In this document: piece after piece, positions 8,491 through 16,907 of the stretch | Layout of the letters: each line of letters starts with the position of its first letter | How positions within the stretch are numbered: the first letter of the stretch is position 1 | DNA from: Actinomycetales bacterium | Lineage (GTDB): Bacteria; Actinomycetota; Actinomycetes; Actinomycetales; Dermatophilaceae | Length of the DNA stretch: 64,000 nucleotides | Assembly (NCBI GenBank): GCA_016715285.1 | Contig: JADKAO010000008.1 | Span: 117,109 to 181,108 of the forward strand | Direction: 5' to 3' | Program-made: the position numbers and the translations under genes | The notes under the pieces: generated by a model | The model's database searches: none | Seen by the model: only the letters and a program-made list of their open reading frames with translations | What the model was told of the DNA's origin: nothing

Positions 8491-10221
8491 ATGCCGTCTC
8501 CCCATGACACTCTCGCGCCGCGGATCTCCGCGGCGATCGCTGCTGCTTTTGGGGAGGACTTCCGCGACGCCGACCCGGTGCTGCGGCCCAGCCAGTTCGC
8601 CGACCTGCAGGTCAATGCCGCGCTCGCGCTGTCAAAGCGCGTCGGTATGCCGCCCCGCAAGGTCGCGGAATCGATTGTCGAACACCTTGACGTCGCTGAT
8701 CTGTGTTCGGGTGTTGAGATCAGCGGGCCGGGGTTTATCAATGTCACGTTGGCCGACTCGTGGATTGCCGCCGCCGTAGTGGAAATGGCCGGGGATCCTC
8801 GGTTGGGGGTCGAGATTCAGCCGCAGCTCGTGATCCCGATCGACTATTCGGCGCCGAACGTCGCGAAGGAAATGCACGTCGGGCATCTGCGCACCACCGT
8901 GGTTGGGGACGCATTGGCGCGGACGCTGGAGCATCTCGGGCATCGGGTCATCCGGCAAAACCACGTGGGCGATTGGGGTACGCCGTTCGGGATGTTGGTC
9001 GAGCACCTCTTGGATGTCGGAGAGGGGTCCGAGGCGGCTCGGTTGGTCGAAACAGACCCGAATGCGTTCTATGCGGCGGCGCGCGAAAAGTTCGACGGCG
9101 GAGCGGAATTTGCTGACCGGTCGCGGGCGCGAGTGGTCGCGCTCCAGGCGGGGGATCCCGAGACCGTGCGGGTCTGGGAGTCGTTGCTGGGACTGTCCAA
9201 GAAGTACTTCAACCGGATCTATTCGACTCTCGGCGTAACGCTCACCGACGCTGACTTGGCGGGGGAGTCGATGTACAACGACGACCTGGCTTCCATCTGT
9301 GATGAGTTGCAGGCCAAGGGGATTGCCGTCGAGTCCGAGGGTGCCCTGTGCATCTTCATGGACGAGTTCACGGGGCGTGAGGGCAAGCCGGTACCGCTCA
9401 TCATCCGCAAGTCTGACGGCGGATATGGCTATGCCACAACGGATCTCGCGACGATCAAGTATCGCGTCGAGCGACTGCATGCCGACAAGATCTTGTACGT
9501 CGTCGGGGCTCCACAGGCGTTGCACTTCCAGATGGTTTGGGCTGCAGCGCGATTGGCGGGCTGGCTACCTAGTGACGTGGTGCCAATCCACGTCCAGATT
9601 GGCAATGTCCTCGGCGAGGACAAGAAGATTCTGCGGACGCGCGAGGGTGTTGCGCTCAAGCTCATGGCCCTGCTCGATGACGGCGTGACGAAGGCGCGTG
9701 CCTATGTGGATGAGGCGCGCCCGGATCTCAGCGAGACAGAGCGCGCCACCATCGCGCGGCAGGTCGGCATTGGTGCCATCAAATACGCGGACCTATCGGT
9801 CGCCCATGACAGTGCCTATGTGTTCGACCTTGATCGCATGGTCTCTCTCACCGGCAACACCGGGCCCTATTTGCAGTATGCCGCCGCTCGCGTCCGTTCC
9901 ATCTTCCGTTCGGCTGGGGAAGATGTCACTGGTGTGCCGCGGGCGGTCGAGGTACGCGAACCTGCCGAGCGCGCTCTTGGCTTGCAGTTGTTGGAATTCG
10001 GGTCGGTCGTGCGCCATGTCGGTCATGAGCTGGAGCCGCATCGGCTGGCGGCATACCTCTTTGAGTTGGCGCAGGCGTTTTCGAGCTTCTATGAGCACTG
10101 CCCAGTCCTTAAGGCGGAAGGCTCCGTGCGCGAGTCTCGGCTTGCTCTGTGTTCGCTCACCGCTGCCGTCATGGTCCAGGGTCTCGACCTTCTTGGCGTG
10201 GAGACCCCAACCGAGATGTAG
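8491..10221 (+). CDS. argS: Arginyl-tRNA synthetase
   Basis: Cytoplasmic class I synthetase of 576 residues, normal length, charging tRNA-Arg. An N-terminal Add-1 domain precedes the HIGH-type motif APNVAKEMHVGHLRTT (near residue 125). The KMSKS-equivalent loop is GEDKKILRTREG, and a C-terminal DALR anticodon-binding domain (around NTGPYLQYAAARVRSIFR) follows. An in-frame TTG at 8464 exists, but the ATG at 8491 is supported by the -10 element 7 nt upstream. Confidence 0.96.
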   Translation: MPSPHDTLAPRISAAIAAAFGEDFRDADPVLRPSQFADLQVNAALALSKRVGMPPRKVAESIVEHLDVADLCSGVEISGPGFINVTLADSWIAAAVVEMAGDPRLGVEIQPQLVIPIDYSAPNVAKEMHVGHLRTTVVGDALARTLEHLGHRVIRQNHVGDWGTPFGMLVEHLLDVGEGSEAARLVETDPNAFYAAAREKFDGGAEFADRSRARVVALQAGDPETVRVWESLLGLSKKYFNRIYSTLGVTLTDADLAGESMYNDDLASICDELQAKGIAVESEGALCIFMDEFTGREGKPVPLIIRKSDGGYGYATTDLATIKYRVERLHADKILYVVGAPQALHFQMVWAAARLAGWLPSDVVPIHVQIGNVLGEDKKILRTREGVALKLMALLDDGVTKARAYVDEARPDLSETERATIARQVGIGAIKYADLSVAHDSAYVFDLDRMVSLTGNTGPYLQYAAARVRSIFRSAGEDVTGVPRAVEVREPAERALGLQLLEFGSVVRHVGHELEPHRLAAYLFELAQAFSSFYEHCPVLKAEGSVRESRLALCSLTAAVMVQGLDLLGVETPTEM

Positions 10222-10233
10222 CGACCCCCCAGG

Positions 10234-10593
10234 TCAACCGATGGTGCCCTCGACAGGTGCCGGAGCGACGCCAGCGGCCACGGTCAACAGCAGGATGCAG
10301 TCCGTCACGGCATCGACGCCGTGACGTTCGGCAGGCACCGCGGCCAGGTCCCCGGCGTTGAGCACCCACTCCGCGTCACCGGCATACAGGCGGGCGGTGC
10401 CCTGCAGGCACTGGAGGGTGGCCGCAGGAGGCGCCGCGTGCTCGGCGAGGGCCCCGCCTTCGGCGAGCCCGAGGAGGACTGCCTTGAGCACGGGGGAGGA
10501 GAAGACGGGTGCGGCCGCGCGCCGGGAAGTGGCGCTGCGGGCTGATTCGAGCAGGTCCGCGCCGCGCGCGGTGAGCGAGGTGAGTGCGTCCAT
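10234..10593 (-). CDS. Small cupin-domain protein
   Basis: A 119-residue protein. The second half (TLQCLQGTARLYAGDAEWVL then AGDLAAVPAERHGVDAV) has the glycine-turn and Pro-x-x-x-His pattern of a single cupin barrel, while the N-terminal half is helical. Start chosen at the ATG of MDALTSL (10591-10593); an in-frame TTG at 10668 would add 25 residues. It converges on argS with a 12-bp gap. Cupin assignment is moderate and the ligand or reaction is unknown. Confidence 0.6.
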   Translation of the reverse strand: MDALTSLTARGADLLESARSATSRRAAAPVFSSPVLKAVLLGLAEGGALAEHAAPPAATLQCLQGTARLYAGDAEWVLNAGDLAAVPAERHGVDAVTDCILLLTVAAGVAPAPVEGTIG

Positions 10594-10645
10594 GATCAGA
10601 CCGTATGCCGTGAGCGCGCCCCAAGGGAAATAATCACCGATCTCC

Positions 10646-10662
10646 TGTGATAAATAACCACA
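10646..10662. promoter_or_regulatory. Imperfect TGTG-N9-CACA dyad in the cupin/pntA divergent region
   Basis: TGTGATAAATAACCACA pairs at 6 of 8 positions and lies in an unusually AT-rich patch of the 276-bp divergent region upstream of pntA. It resembles CRP/FNR-class half-sites, but the 17-nt length does not match the 16-nt CRP consensus. The rest of the region holds only a short hairpin (CCCGGA/TCCGGG near 10800-10818). Confidence 0.25.
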
Positions 10663-10869
10663 CCGCAACGGTCTACATGGACGTGAGGTGGCGAGTGGGT
10701 GAACCGATCCCCGTCGGCGATGTGATATCCCGCAAGCCCGTCATCCTCGGACCTTCTTCCCTGGCACCGTGACCCCGCGAAGCCCTAAGTTCGTGGTGGT
10801 GCCCGGAATCCGCTCCGGGGCTGTCGTCGCACGTGCGGCGGCCACCATGACGACCTCCGGGAGCGATTC

Positions 10870-12408
10870 GTGCTCATTGGTATCCCACGGGAGTCGCGCG
10901 CAGGGGAGACCCGCGTCGCTGCCACACCTAAGACGGTCGACCAACTGCTCAAGCTGGGGTATGCCGTCACCGTCGAGTCGGGTGCCGGGGCGGAGGCGAG
11001 CTTTGACGACGCATCCTTTGCGGCCGCAGGCGCCACCGTCGGCACTCGAGACGATGTCTGGGCCGCTGACATCGTCGCCAAGATCAATGCCCCTGACGAT
11101 GCCGAGATCGCGCGCCTGCGCCCGGGTGCCACCGTCGTGAGCCTGATGCAGCCGGCGCTCAATCCGGGCCTGGTCGACGCGCTCGCCGCTCGCGGCGTCA
11201 CCGCGATGGCGATGGACGCTGTGCCCCGCATCTCGCGCGCGCAGGCGCTCGACGTGCTGTCGTCGATGGCCAATATCGCGGGCTATCGCGCGGTCGTCGA
11301 GGCAGCGCACGAGTTCGGGTCGTTCTTCACTGGGCAGGTGACCGCAGCTGGCAAGGTGCCGCCCGCCAAGGTCTTCGTGTCTGGTGCCGGAGTCGCTGGC
11401 CTGGCCGCGATCGGCACCGCCCGCAGCCTCGGCGCGATCGTCCGAGCAACCGACGTGCGGCCCGAGGTGGCCGAGCAGGTCGAGTCGATGGGCGCCGACT
11501 TCGTCAAGGTCGACGTCGGTGAGCAAGAGGTCTCCTCTGATGGGTACGCCAAGGAGGTGGGGGCCGACTACGCCGCTGCCGCAGCGCGGATGTATGCCGA
11601 GCAGTGCCAGGACGTCGACATCATCATCACGACCGCGCTCATCCCCGGGCGTCCCGCCCCGCGGCTGATCACTGCAGAGATGGTCGCGACGATGAAGGCC
11701 GGCTCGGTCATCGTCGACATGGCGGCCTCCGCTGGTGGCAACGTCGAGGGCTCCGCTCCTGACCGGCTCGTCGTCACCGACAACGGCGTCAAGATCATCG
11801 GTTACACCGATCTGCCGGGCCGCTTGCCGACCCAGGCGAGTCAGCTCTATGGCACCAACATCGTCAACCTCATGAAGCTCGTCACCCCTGGCAAGGACGG
11901 CGAGGCCGTCTTTGACTGGGACGACGTCATCGTGCGCGGCATGACCGTGGCCAAGGCTGGCGAAGTCACCTGGCCGCCACCGCCCGTGCAGGTGTCCGCA
12001 GCCCCGGCGCAGGTTGCCGCCGCGCCCATCGTGCCGGCCACACCTAAACCCCCGCCACCACCGGGGCGCCGAATCGCGGTGATGGGCATCGGCGCGCTGT
12101 TGTTCTTGCTCGTCGCGATGTTCTCGCCCGAGGCCTTCCTCGGACACTTCATGGTGTTCATGCTGGCCGTCGTCATCGGCTACTACGTCATCGGCAATGT
12201 GCACCACGCGCTGCATACCCCGCTGATGTCCGTGACCAATGCGATCTCCGGCATCATCGTCGTCGGGGCGCTCTTGCAGGTCGGCCTCTCCGGCCACAGT
12301 TGGTTGTTCTCCGCGCTTGCGATTGCAGGAATCCTGCTCGCAAGCATCAACGTCTTCGGTGGGTTCATGGTGACCCAGCGCATGCTCAAGATGTTCCAGA
12401 GGGGCTGA
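10870..12408 (+). CDS. pntA: NAD(P) transhydrogenase subunit alpha
   Basis: A 512-residue alpha subunit of the proton-translocating transhydrogenase, which moves hydride between NADH and NADP+ using the proton gradient. The N-terminal NAD-binding domain begins IGIPRESRAGETRVA; the nucleotide fold includes VFVSGAGVAGLAAIG. A Pro/Ala-rich linker near residues 378-398 (with PPPPPG) leads to about four transmembrane helices. It is the fused PntAA-PntAB form, as in E. coli. The GTG start has GGGAG 6 nt upstream. pntB follows 4 bp later. Confidence 0.95.
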   Translation: MLIGIPRESRAGETRVAATPKTVDQLLKLGYAVTVESGAGAEASFDDASFAAAGATVGTRDDVWAADIVAKINAPDDAEIARLRPGATVVSLMQPALNPGLVDALAARGVTAMAMDAVPRISRAQALDVLSSMANIAGYRAVVEAAHEFGSFFTGQVTAAGKVPPAKVFVSGAGVAGLAAIGTARSLGAIVRATDVRPEVAEQVESMGADFVKVDVGEQEVSSDGYAKEVGADYAAAAARMYAEQCQDVDIIITTALIPGRPAPRLITAEMVATMKAGSVIVDMAASAGGNVEGSAPDRLVVTDNGVKIIGYTDLPGRLPTQASQLYGTNIVNLMKLVTPGKDGEAVFDWDDVIVRGMTVAKAGEVTWPPPPVQVSAAPAQVAAAPIVPATPKPPPPPGRRIAVMGIGALLFLLVAMFSPEAFLGHFMVFMLAVVIGYYVIGNVHHALHTPLMSVTNAISGIIVVGALLQVGLSGHSWLFSALAIAGILLASINVFGGFMVTQRMLKMFQRG

Positions 12409-12412
12409 GCTG

Positions 12413-13858
12413 ATGAATCTCACACTGCTCCAGGGCGCGTACATCATCGCCGGGCTGTTCTTCATCCTGGCCCTCGCCGGTCTGTCTAAGCACGAGACCG
12501 CCAAGGCGGGCAACCTCAACGGCATCGTCGGCATGACGATCGCCCTCGTCGTCACGATCTTGGCGGCGGTCCTCGGCGTCAAGGCCAGCGGCGGCATCGA
12601 CGTCCAAAAGGGCGCCGGCGCAACCGGATTGGCCCTGATCGCGGTGCCGATGGGCATTGGCGCGGCGATCGGGATCTGGCGGGCCAAGAAGGTCGAGATG
12701 ACCGGCATGCCCGAGCTCATCGCGATGCTGCACAGCTTCGTCGGTCTCGCGGCCGTCCTCGTCGGCTGGAACTCGTTCTACGCCGGCGCGGAAGGCGGGC
12801 ACCACGGCATACACATGGGTGAAGTCTTTGCCGGTGTGTTTATCGGTGCGGTGACCTTCACCGGCTCGATCGTCGCCTACCTCAAACTGTCGGCCAAGAT
12901 GAAGTCTTCGCCGATGATGCTGCCCGGTCGGCACGCGATCAACCTCGGCATCATCGTCGCGTTCTTCGTGATGCTCATCGTCTTTGCGCGGCTCCCCGAG
13001 CCAGCGGCGGGCCAGGTCGACAACCTCGCCGCGACCCTGCTGGGCATCATGACGGTGCTCGCGCTCTTCCTCGGGTGGCACCTCGTCGCCTCGATCGGCG
13101 GCGGTGACATGCCGGTTGTCGTCTCGATGCTCAACAGCTACTCCGGATGGGCTGCGGCGGCGGCGGGATTCATGCTGAGCAACGACCTGCTCATCATCAC
13201 CGGTGCCCTCGTCGGCTCCTCTGGTGCCTACCTGTCCTACATCATGTGCAAGGCGATGAACCGGTCGTTCATCTCGGTCATCGCGGGCGGCTTCGGCTCC
13301 GACGGACAGGTCACCGGCGAGGCCAAGGACTATGGCGAGCACCGCGAGACCTCCGCTGTCGAGGTCGCCGAGCTGCTTAAGAATGCGCACGAGGTGGTCA
13401 TCACACCGGGTTACGGCATGGCCACAGCGCAGGCGCAGTATGCCGTCGCCGACCTCACGAGCAAGCTGCGGGCGCGGGGCGTCACGGTGCGCTTCGGGAT
13501 CCACCCGGTCGCTGGTCGCCTCCCAGGGCACATGAATGTGCTTCTCGCAGAAGCCAAGGTGCCCTACGACATCGTTTTGGAGATGGACGAGATCAACGAT
13601 GACTTCCCGTCCACGGATGTCGTGCTCGTCATCGGTGCCAACGACACGGTCAACCCGGCGGCGCAGGACGACCCCACCTCACCGATCGCCGGGATGCCGG
13701 TGCTCGAGGTATGGAAGGCGCACGACGTCATCGTCTTCAAGCGCTCCATGAACACCGGGTATGCCGGCGTGCAAAACCCGCTGTTCTTCAAGGACAACTC
13801 GGCGATGCTCTTCGGCGACGCCAAGGACCGCGTGGAGGACATCGTCAAGGCGCTCTGA
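12413..13858 (+). CDS. pntB: NAD(P) transhydrogenase subunit beta
   Basis: A 481-residue beta subunit. About eight or nine transmembrane helices form the proton channel with PntA. The C-terminal NADP(H)-binding domain contains TPGYGMATAQAQYAVADL, GIHPVAGRLPGHMNVLLAEA and VIGANDTVNPAA. An AGAGGGG ribosome site lies within the end of pntA, so the two subunits are translationally coupled. A strong hairpin follows. Confidence 0.96.
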   Translation: MNLTLLQGAYIIAGLFFILALAGLSKHETAKAGNLNGIVGMTIALVVTILAAVLGVKASGGIDVQKGAGATGLALIAVPMGIGAAIGIWRAKKVEMTGMPELIAMLHSFVGLAAVLVGWNSFYAGAEGGHHGIHMGEVFAGVFIGAVTFTGSIVAYLKLSAKMKSSPMMLPGRHAINLGIIVAFFVMLIVFARLPEPAAGQVDNLAATLLGIMTVLALFLGWHLVASIGGGDMPVVVSMLNSYSGWAAAAAGFMLSNDLLIITGALVGSSGAYLSYIMCKAMNRSFISVIAGGFGSDGQVTGEAKDYGEHRETSAVEVAELLKNAHEVVITPGYGMATAQAQYAVADLTSKLRARGVTVRFGIHPVAGRLPGHMNVLLAEAKVPYDIVLEMDEINDDFPSTDVVLVIGANDTVNPAAQDDPTSPIAGMPVLEVWKAHDVIVFKRSMNTGYAGVQNPLFFKDNSAMLFGDAKDRVEDIVKAL

Positions 13859-13882
13859 CGTGATCAGAACGAGCTGAGGTCG

Positions 13883-13921
13883 CTGAGCCACCGTCCCCGG
13901 CATCCCGGGGCGGTGGCTCAG
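13883..13921. terminator. Bidirectional terminator hairpin between pntB and the PH-domain gene
   Basis: The 11-bp arms CTGAGCCACCG (13883-13893) and CGGTGGCTCAG (13911-13921), with inner CCCCGG/CCGGGG pairing, form a very stable hairpin between convergent genes. It overlaps the last codons of the minus-strand gene. There is no clear U-tract, as is usual in actinomycetes. Confidence 0.7.
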
Positions 13922-14850
13922 TCGCGCTGTCCTCTGGCGCGTCGTTGGCGGCGGCGTTCCTCGGCGAGTTGTTCTGGCGTGATGATCGGTAGCGCCCGCG
14001 TGCGTGCCGGGTCGTCAGGGTGCTCGCCTGATCGGTAGATCAGCTCTTCGCGAGGCCGGTGCCGAGCGAATTCTGGGTCTTCATGGGTATACGTCCGGGT
14101 TGAGGCCCCCGAGGGGTGACGCGTCGGGAGGTGGGCGGACGGCATACCCCCATCGTCGTCGAAGCCCGCTGGCTCGCCGAGGTCGTGGAAGTCATCGAGA
14201 TCATCGAGGTCGTCCCAATCCGCGGAGGTGTCGAAGCTCGGCCGCGAGCGTTTGGCGCGCCGACGGACCGCCTTGGAGACACGCCCACGCCACCCGGATT
14301 CGCCTGACTTCCTGGGGTGGTGCTTGTCGCCGAAGATGACCTCACAGAGGCGGCGGTAGTTCTCGAGTGGGTCCGACAGGTACGGCAGATCACGGAGGGC
14401 CTGCTCTTGACCGGCGCTCTCGATGATGATCTGGCCGAAGCCGAGGATCTCGCCGAGCGCCCCGCGGGTATAGCGCATGTCGGTGATCTTGCTGATCCGC
14501 ATCATCGGGACGTCGCGAATGATGAGGCCTTGGTACTTCAGAATGCGCTTGTCCGTGACGACGAAGACGTCATGGCGACGGCTTAGCCATTGCCACCAGA
14601 AGTAGGCCCAGCCGACCAGGGCGATGGCGACGAGGTACTCCGAGAGCGACGAGCCGAGGGGCAGAGTGACGCCCACGATGCTCCAGATGAGCGCAAGGGT
14701 GAGCCCGACGGCGATCGCGAATGGTTTGGCGAGCACCCACCAGTGCTGGCGAGCCGCGACGCGAATTTCTTCGTTGGCGGTGAGGTGCTCGCGGAGCCTC
14801 TCGTTCCCGCGCGCGTAGGCGAGGTCTCGCTCAGCCGGCGACTGGCTCAC
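13918..14850 (-). CDS. PH-domain (DUF304/YdbS-like) membrane protein
   Basis: A 310-residue protein. Two transmembrane helices (about residues 42-64 and 70-90, ending GWAYFWWQW) are followed by a bacterial PH domain of the YdbS type: RRHDVFVVTDKRILKYQG, then IGFG-like GEILGFGQIIIESAGQ. The C-terminal 130 residues are charged and low-complexity (DDLDDLDDFHDLGEP), probably cytoplasmic and disordered. Function unknown; such proteins are membrane-associated. It lies upstream of, and on the same strand as, nothing closer than the convergent pntB. Confidence 0.75.
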   Translation of the reverse strand: MSQSPAERDLAYARGNERLREHLTANEEIRVAARQHWWVLAKPFAIAVGLTLALIWSIVGVTLPLGSSLSEYLVAIALVGWAYFWWQWLSRRHDVFVVTDKRILKYQGLIIRDVPMMRISKITDMRYTRGALGEILGFGQIIIESAGQEQALRDLPYLSDPLENYRRLCEVIFGDKHHPRKSGESGWRGRVSKAVRRRAKRSRPSFDTSADWDDLDDLDDFHDLGEPAGFDDDGGMPSAHLPTRHPSGASTRTYTHEDPEFARHRPREELIYRSGEHPDDPARTRALPIITPEQLAEERRRQRRARGQRD

Positions 14851-14866
14851 CGCATCACGCTCGGTG

Positions 14867-15037
14867 TCAGCTGCGGTTGAGGACGGCGTCGAAGACGCTC
14901 ATGATCCCGCGGAAGGCGTCAGCGAGGAGCTGGAAGAGGGTGCGCACGATGTCGGCAGCGGTGTTGGGCGACTTCACTACGGCATACACGAAGTAGGCAA
15001 GCAGGACCCACTTGAAGACATTCCAGAACTTCTTCAC
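14867..15037 (-). CDS. Small membrane protein, 56 residues
   Basis: A short ORF starting GTG at 15035-15037 with a good ribosome site (AGGAG, 8 nt spacing). It begins VKKFWNVFKWVLLAYFVYAVV, giving a basic N-terminus and one transmembrane segment, followed by an amphipathic helix (IVRTLFQLLADAFRGIMSV). It ends 16 bp before the PH-domain gene and is probably co-transcribed with it. I do not recognise the family; the ribosome site, coding-like composition and tight spacing support a real gene. Confidence 0.6.
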   Translation of the reverse strand: MKKFWNVFKWVLLAYFVYAVVKSPNTAADIVRTLFQLLADAFRGIMSVFDAVLNRS

Positions 15038-15148
15038 GGATCCAACTCCTGATCACGGGCACGCAGAGGACAGGGGAGAGTAGTGCACAGTGTGACTCCT
15101 GTGACTGATGTGACCAAACAGGCGCGCCGCGAGGTCCGTTCGCTCCCC

Positions 15149-15198
15149 CGATTCGATATCCGAGGGCAACGCACCGCTGGTGTTCGGGTATCGAATCG
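15149..15198. repeat. Hairpin repeat with CGATTCGATA arms downstream of upp
   Basis: The arms CGATTCGATATCCGA (15149-15163) and TCGGGTATCGAATCG (15184-15198) pair at 14 of 15 positions around a 20-nt loop. In the minus direction this lies 33 bp after the upp stop and could terminate upp. A related arm, CGATTCGATACCC, recurs at 63529-63541, so this may be a dispersed intergenic element. The flanking gap 15038-15230 shows nothing else. Confidence 0.55.
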
Positions 15199-15230
15199 AG
15201 GAAGAGCGGGAAGGCGGTGCTGGCGGTGAG

Positions 15231-15869
15231 TCAGACGGTCCCGTAGAGGCGATCGCCCGCGTCGCCGAGGCCAGGCACGATGTAGCCGTGCTCGTTGAGC
15301 CGCTCGTCGACCGCCCCGGTCACAAGCTGCAGCGGCACCTTGAGGTCCTTCAACGCCTCCGTGACGTGCAAGATGCCCTCAGGCGAGGCGATGAGGGTGA
15401 TCGCGGTGATGTCGTCAGCCCCCCGCTCGGCGAGGTATCGGATCGCGTCGACCAGCGTCCCACCCGTCGCGAGCATCGGGTCGAGCACATAACACTGCCG
15501 CCCCGACAGATCGTCCGGCAGCCGGTTGGCATAGGTGATCGCCTCGAGCGTCTCCTCGTTGCGCATCATCCCGAGGAAGCCCACCTCTGCGGACGGCAGC
15601 AGGCGCACCATCCCCTCGAGCATCCCGAGTCCGGCGCGCAGGATCGGCACGACGAGCGGCTTGGGATTGGCGAGCTTGATGCCGGTCGTCGGCGCGACAG
15701 GCGTCTCGATCTCGAAGGGCTCAACTCGCACGTCCCGCGTCGCCTCGTAGGCCAGCAGCGTGACGAGTTCCTCGGCGAGCCGGCGGAAGGTCGGGGAGTC
15801 GGTGCGCTTATCCCGCAAGTAGGTGAGTTTGTGCGAGATGAGCTGGTGGTCGGCGATGTGCACGCGCAT
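15231..15869 (-). CDS. upp: Uracil phosphoribosyltransferase
   Basis: A 212-residue pyrimidine-salvage enzyme converting uracil plus PRPP to UMP. It has the PRPP loop YVLDPMLATGGTLVDA (near residues 128-143) and the conserved VVPILRAGLGM and C-terminal GLGDAGDRLYGT. The ATG at 15867-15869 is preceded on the minus strand by TAAGTT with a 6-nt gap, indicating a leaderless message. Divergent from tadA with only 16 bp between start codons. Confidence 0.96.
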   Translation of the reverse strand: MRVHIADHQLISHKLTYLRDKRTDSPTFRRLAEELVTLLAYEATRDVRVEPFEIETPVAPTTGIKLANPKPLVVPILRAGLGMLEGMVRLLPSAEVGFLGMMRNEETLEAITYANRLPDDLSGRQCYVLDPMLATGGTLVDAIRYLAERGADDITAITLIASPEGILHVTEALKDLKVPLQLVTGAVDERLNEHGYIVPGLGDAGDRLYGTV

Positions 15870-15885
15870 AGGCGAAACTTACCGC

Positions 15886-16386
15886 GTGGCTGAGTTTGCG
15901 GCGCCGTCCGGCTTGACGACTGGCCCGGTCCCCGACCCTCGGTATGCCGGGTGGCTGGCGCACGCGCTGGACCTCGCCCGGGCGTCCGGCCAGTTGGGGG
16001 AGGTGCCGGTTGGTGCGGTCATCGTCGATGGAGCTGGCGAGATCATCGGCACTGGCGCCAACGCGCGCGAGGCCACCGGCGACCCGACCGCGCACGCCGA
16101 GATCGTCGCTCTACGAGCGGCGGCACGGCATACCGGGTCGTGGCGGTTGGCTGACTGCACGCTCGTGGTGACCCTGGAGCCGTGCGTGATGTGCGCGGGT
16201 GCGATCGTGCAGGCGCGCGTGCGCACCGTGGTGATCGGGGCGTGGGACGACAAGGCGGGCGCCTGCGGGTCGGTGTGGGACCTCGTGCGCGACCGACGGG
16301 CCAACCATTGGGTCGAGGTTGTCGGCGCGCTCGACGAGGCGGGATGCGGTGGGGTACTGCGTGAGTTCTTCGAGGCACGCCGCTGA
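15886..16386 (+). CDS. tadA: tRNA-specific adenosine deaminase TadA
   Basis: A 166-residue zinc deaminase that converts A34 to inosine in the tRNA-Arg(ACG) anticodon. The zinc motifs are PTAHAEIVAL and LEPCVMCAGAIVQARV; GAWDDKAGACGSVWDLV is the following conserved segment. The GTG at 15886 (VAEFAAP) is preferred because the upstream extension would overlap upp. It reads away from upp across a 16-bp gap, so the two promoters must overlap the opposite coding starts. Confidence 0.93.
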   Translation: MAEFAAPSGLTTGPVPDPRYAGWLAHALDLARASGQLGEVPVGAVIVDGAGEIIGTGANAREATGDPTAHAEIVALRAAARHTGSWRLADCTLVVTLEPCVMCAGAIVQARVRTVVIGAWDDKAGACGSVWDLVRDRRANHWVEVVGALDEAGCGGVLREFFEARR

Positions 16387-16524
16387 ACAGCCACGTTGTG
16401 CGGGTGCCGGAGCAGGGTGAAGCGAAAGGCCCGCGAGGCGTGTTTTGCGGCCACCCGGAGCGGTCCAGGGCTCCCGGGCGAGCGGATTGTGCGGGTATGC
16501 CGCCGAACCGGTACCCTCGTCCGC

Positions 16525-16611
16525 GGTGGCGTGTCCGAGTGGCCTAAGGAGCACGCCTCGAAAGCGTGTGTGGGCGCAAGTCCACCCAGGGTTCGAATCC
16601 CTGCGCCACCG
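16525..16611 (+). tRNA. tRNA-Ser (anticodon CGA)
   Basis: Acceptor stem GGTGGCG (16525-16531) pairs with CGCCACC (16604-16610) and G is the discriminator. The anticodon stem CACGC/GCGTG surrounds the loop with CGA at 16559-16561. A long variable arm (GTGGGCGCAAGTCCAC region) and GGTTCGAATCC T-loop confirm a class II serine tRNA reading UCG. The 138-bp gap before it (16387-16524) holds its promoter and no gene that I can support. Confidence 0.96.
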
Positions 16612-16727
16612 CGGTTATGTCGCGACGCCGACCGGAGCTCACAGCTCGGTCGGCGTCGTGCGTGTTGCGGGGTATGCCGTCAGTCGGCTGGACCTGCTCA
16701 CACACGACGTCCAGGGCAGACGTCCAG

Positions 16728-16799
16728 TGGGCCCCGCGGGGGTCGAACCCGCAACCTACGGATTAAAAGTCCGCAGCTCTGCCATTGAGCTAGAGGCCC
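16728..16799 (-). tRNA. tRNA-Lys (anticodon TTT)
   Basis: On the minus strand, the acceptor GGGCCTC pairs with GGGGCCC (with one G-U) and A is the discriminator. The D-arm is GCTC/AGAGC-like, the anticodon stem GCGGA/TCCGT holds the loop CTTTTAA, so the anticodon is TTT at 16765-16767. The T-arm is GCGGG-TTCGACC-CCCGC. CCA is not encoded. It converges on tRNA-Ser with 116 bp between. Confidence 0.93.
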
Positions 16800-16907
16800 C
16801 AGCCGGCTGTCTTGGTGAGTCGCCGAGCCAGCCAGTCAGCCTACTTCACTGGACGAGGCAGACCCTCCCTTCTGCAGCGGTTCCTCACGAGAGCTAGCCT
16901 GAGCGCC

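Noticed and set aside
10741..13531. Long minus-strand frames opposite pntA and pntB
   Set aside because: Composition artefact of high GC; translations are His/Arg/Asp-rich without domains, while the plus strand encodes intact PntA and PntB.
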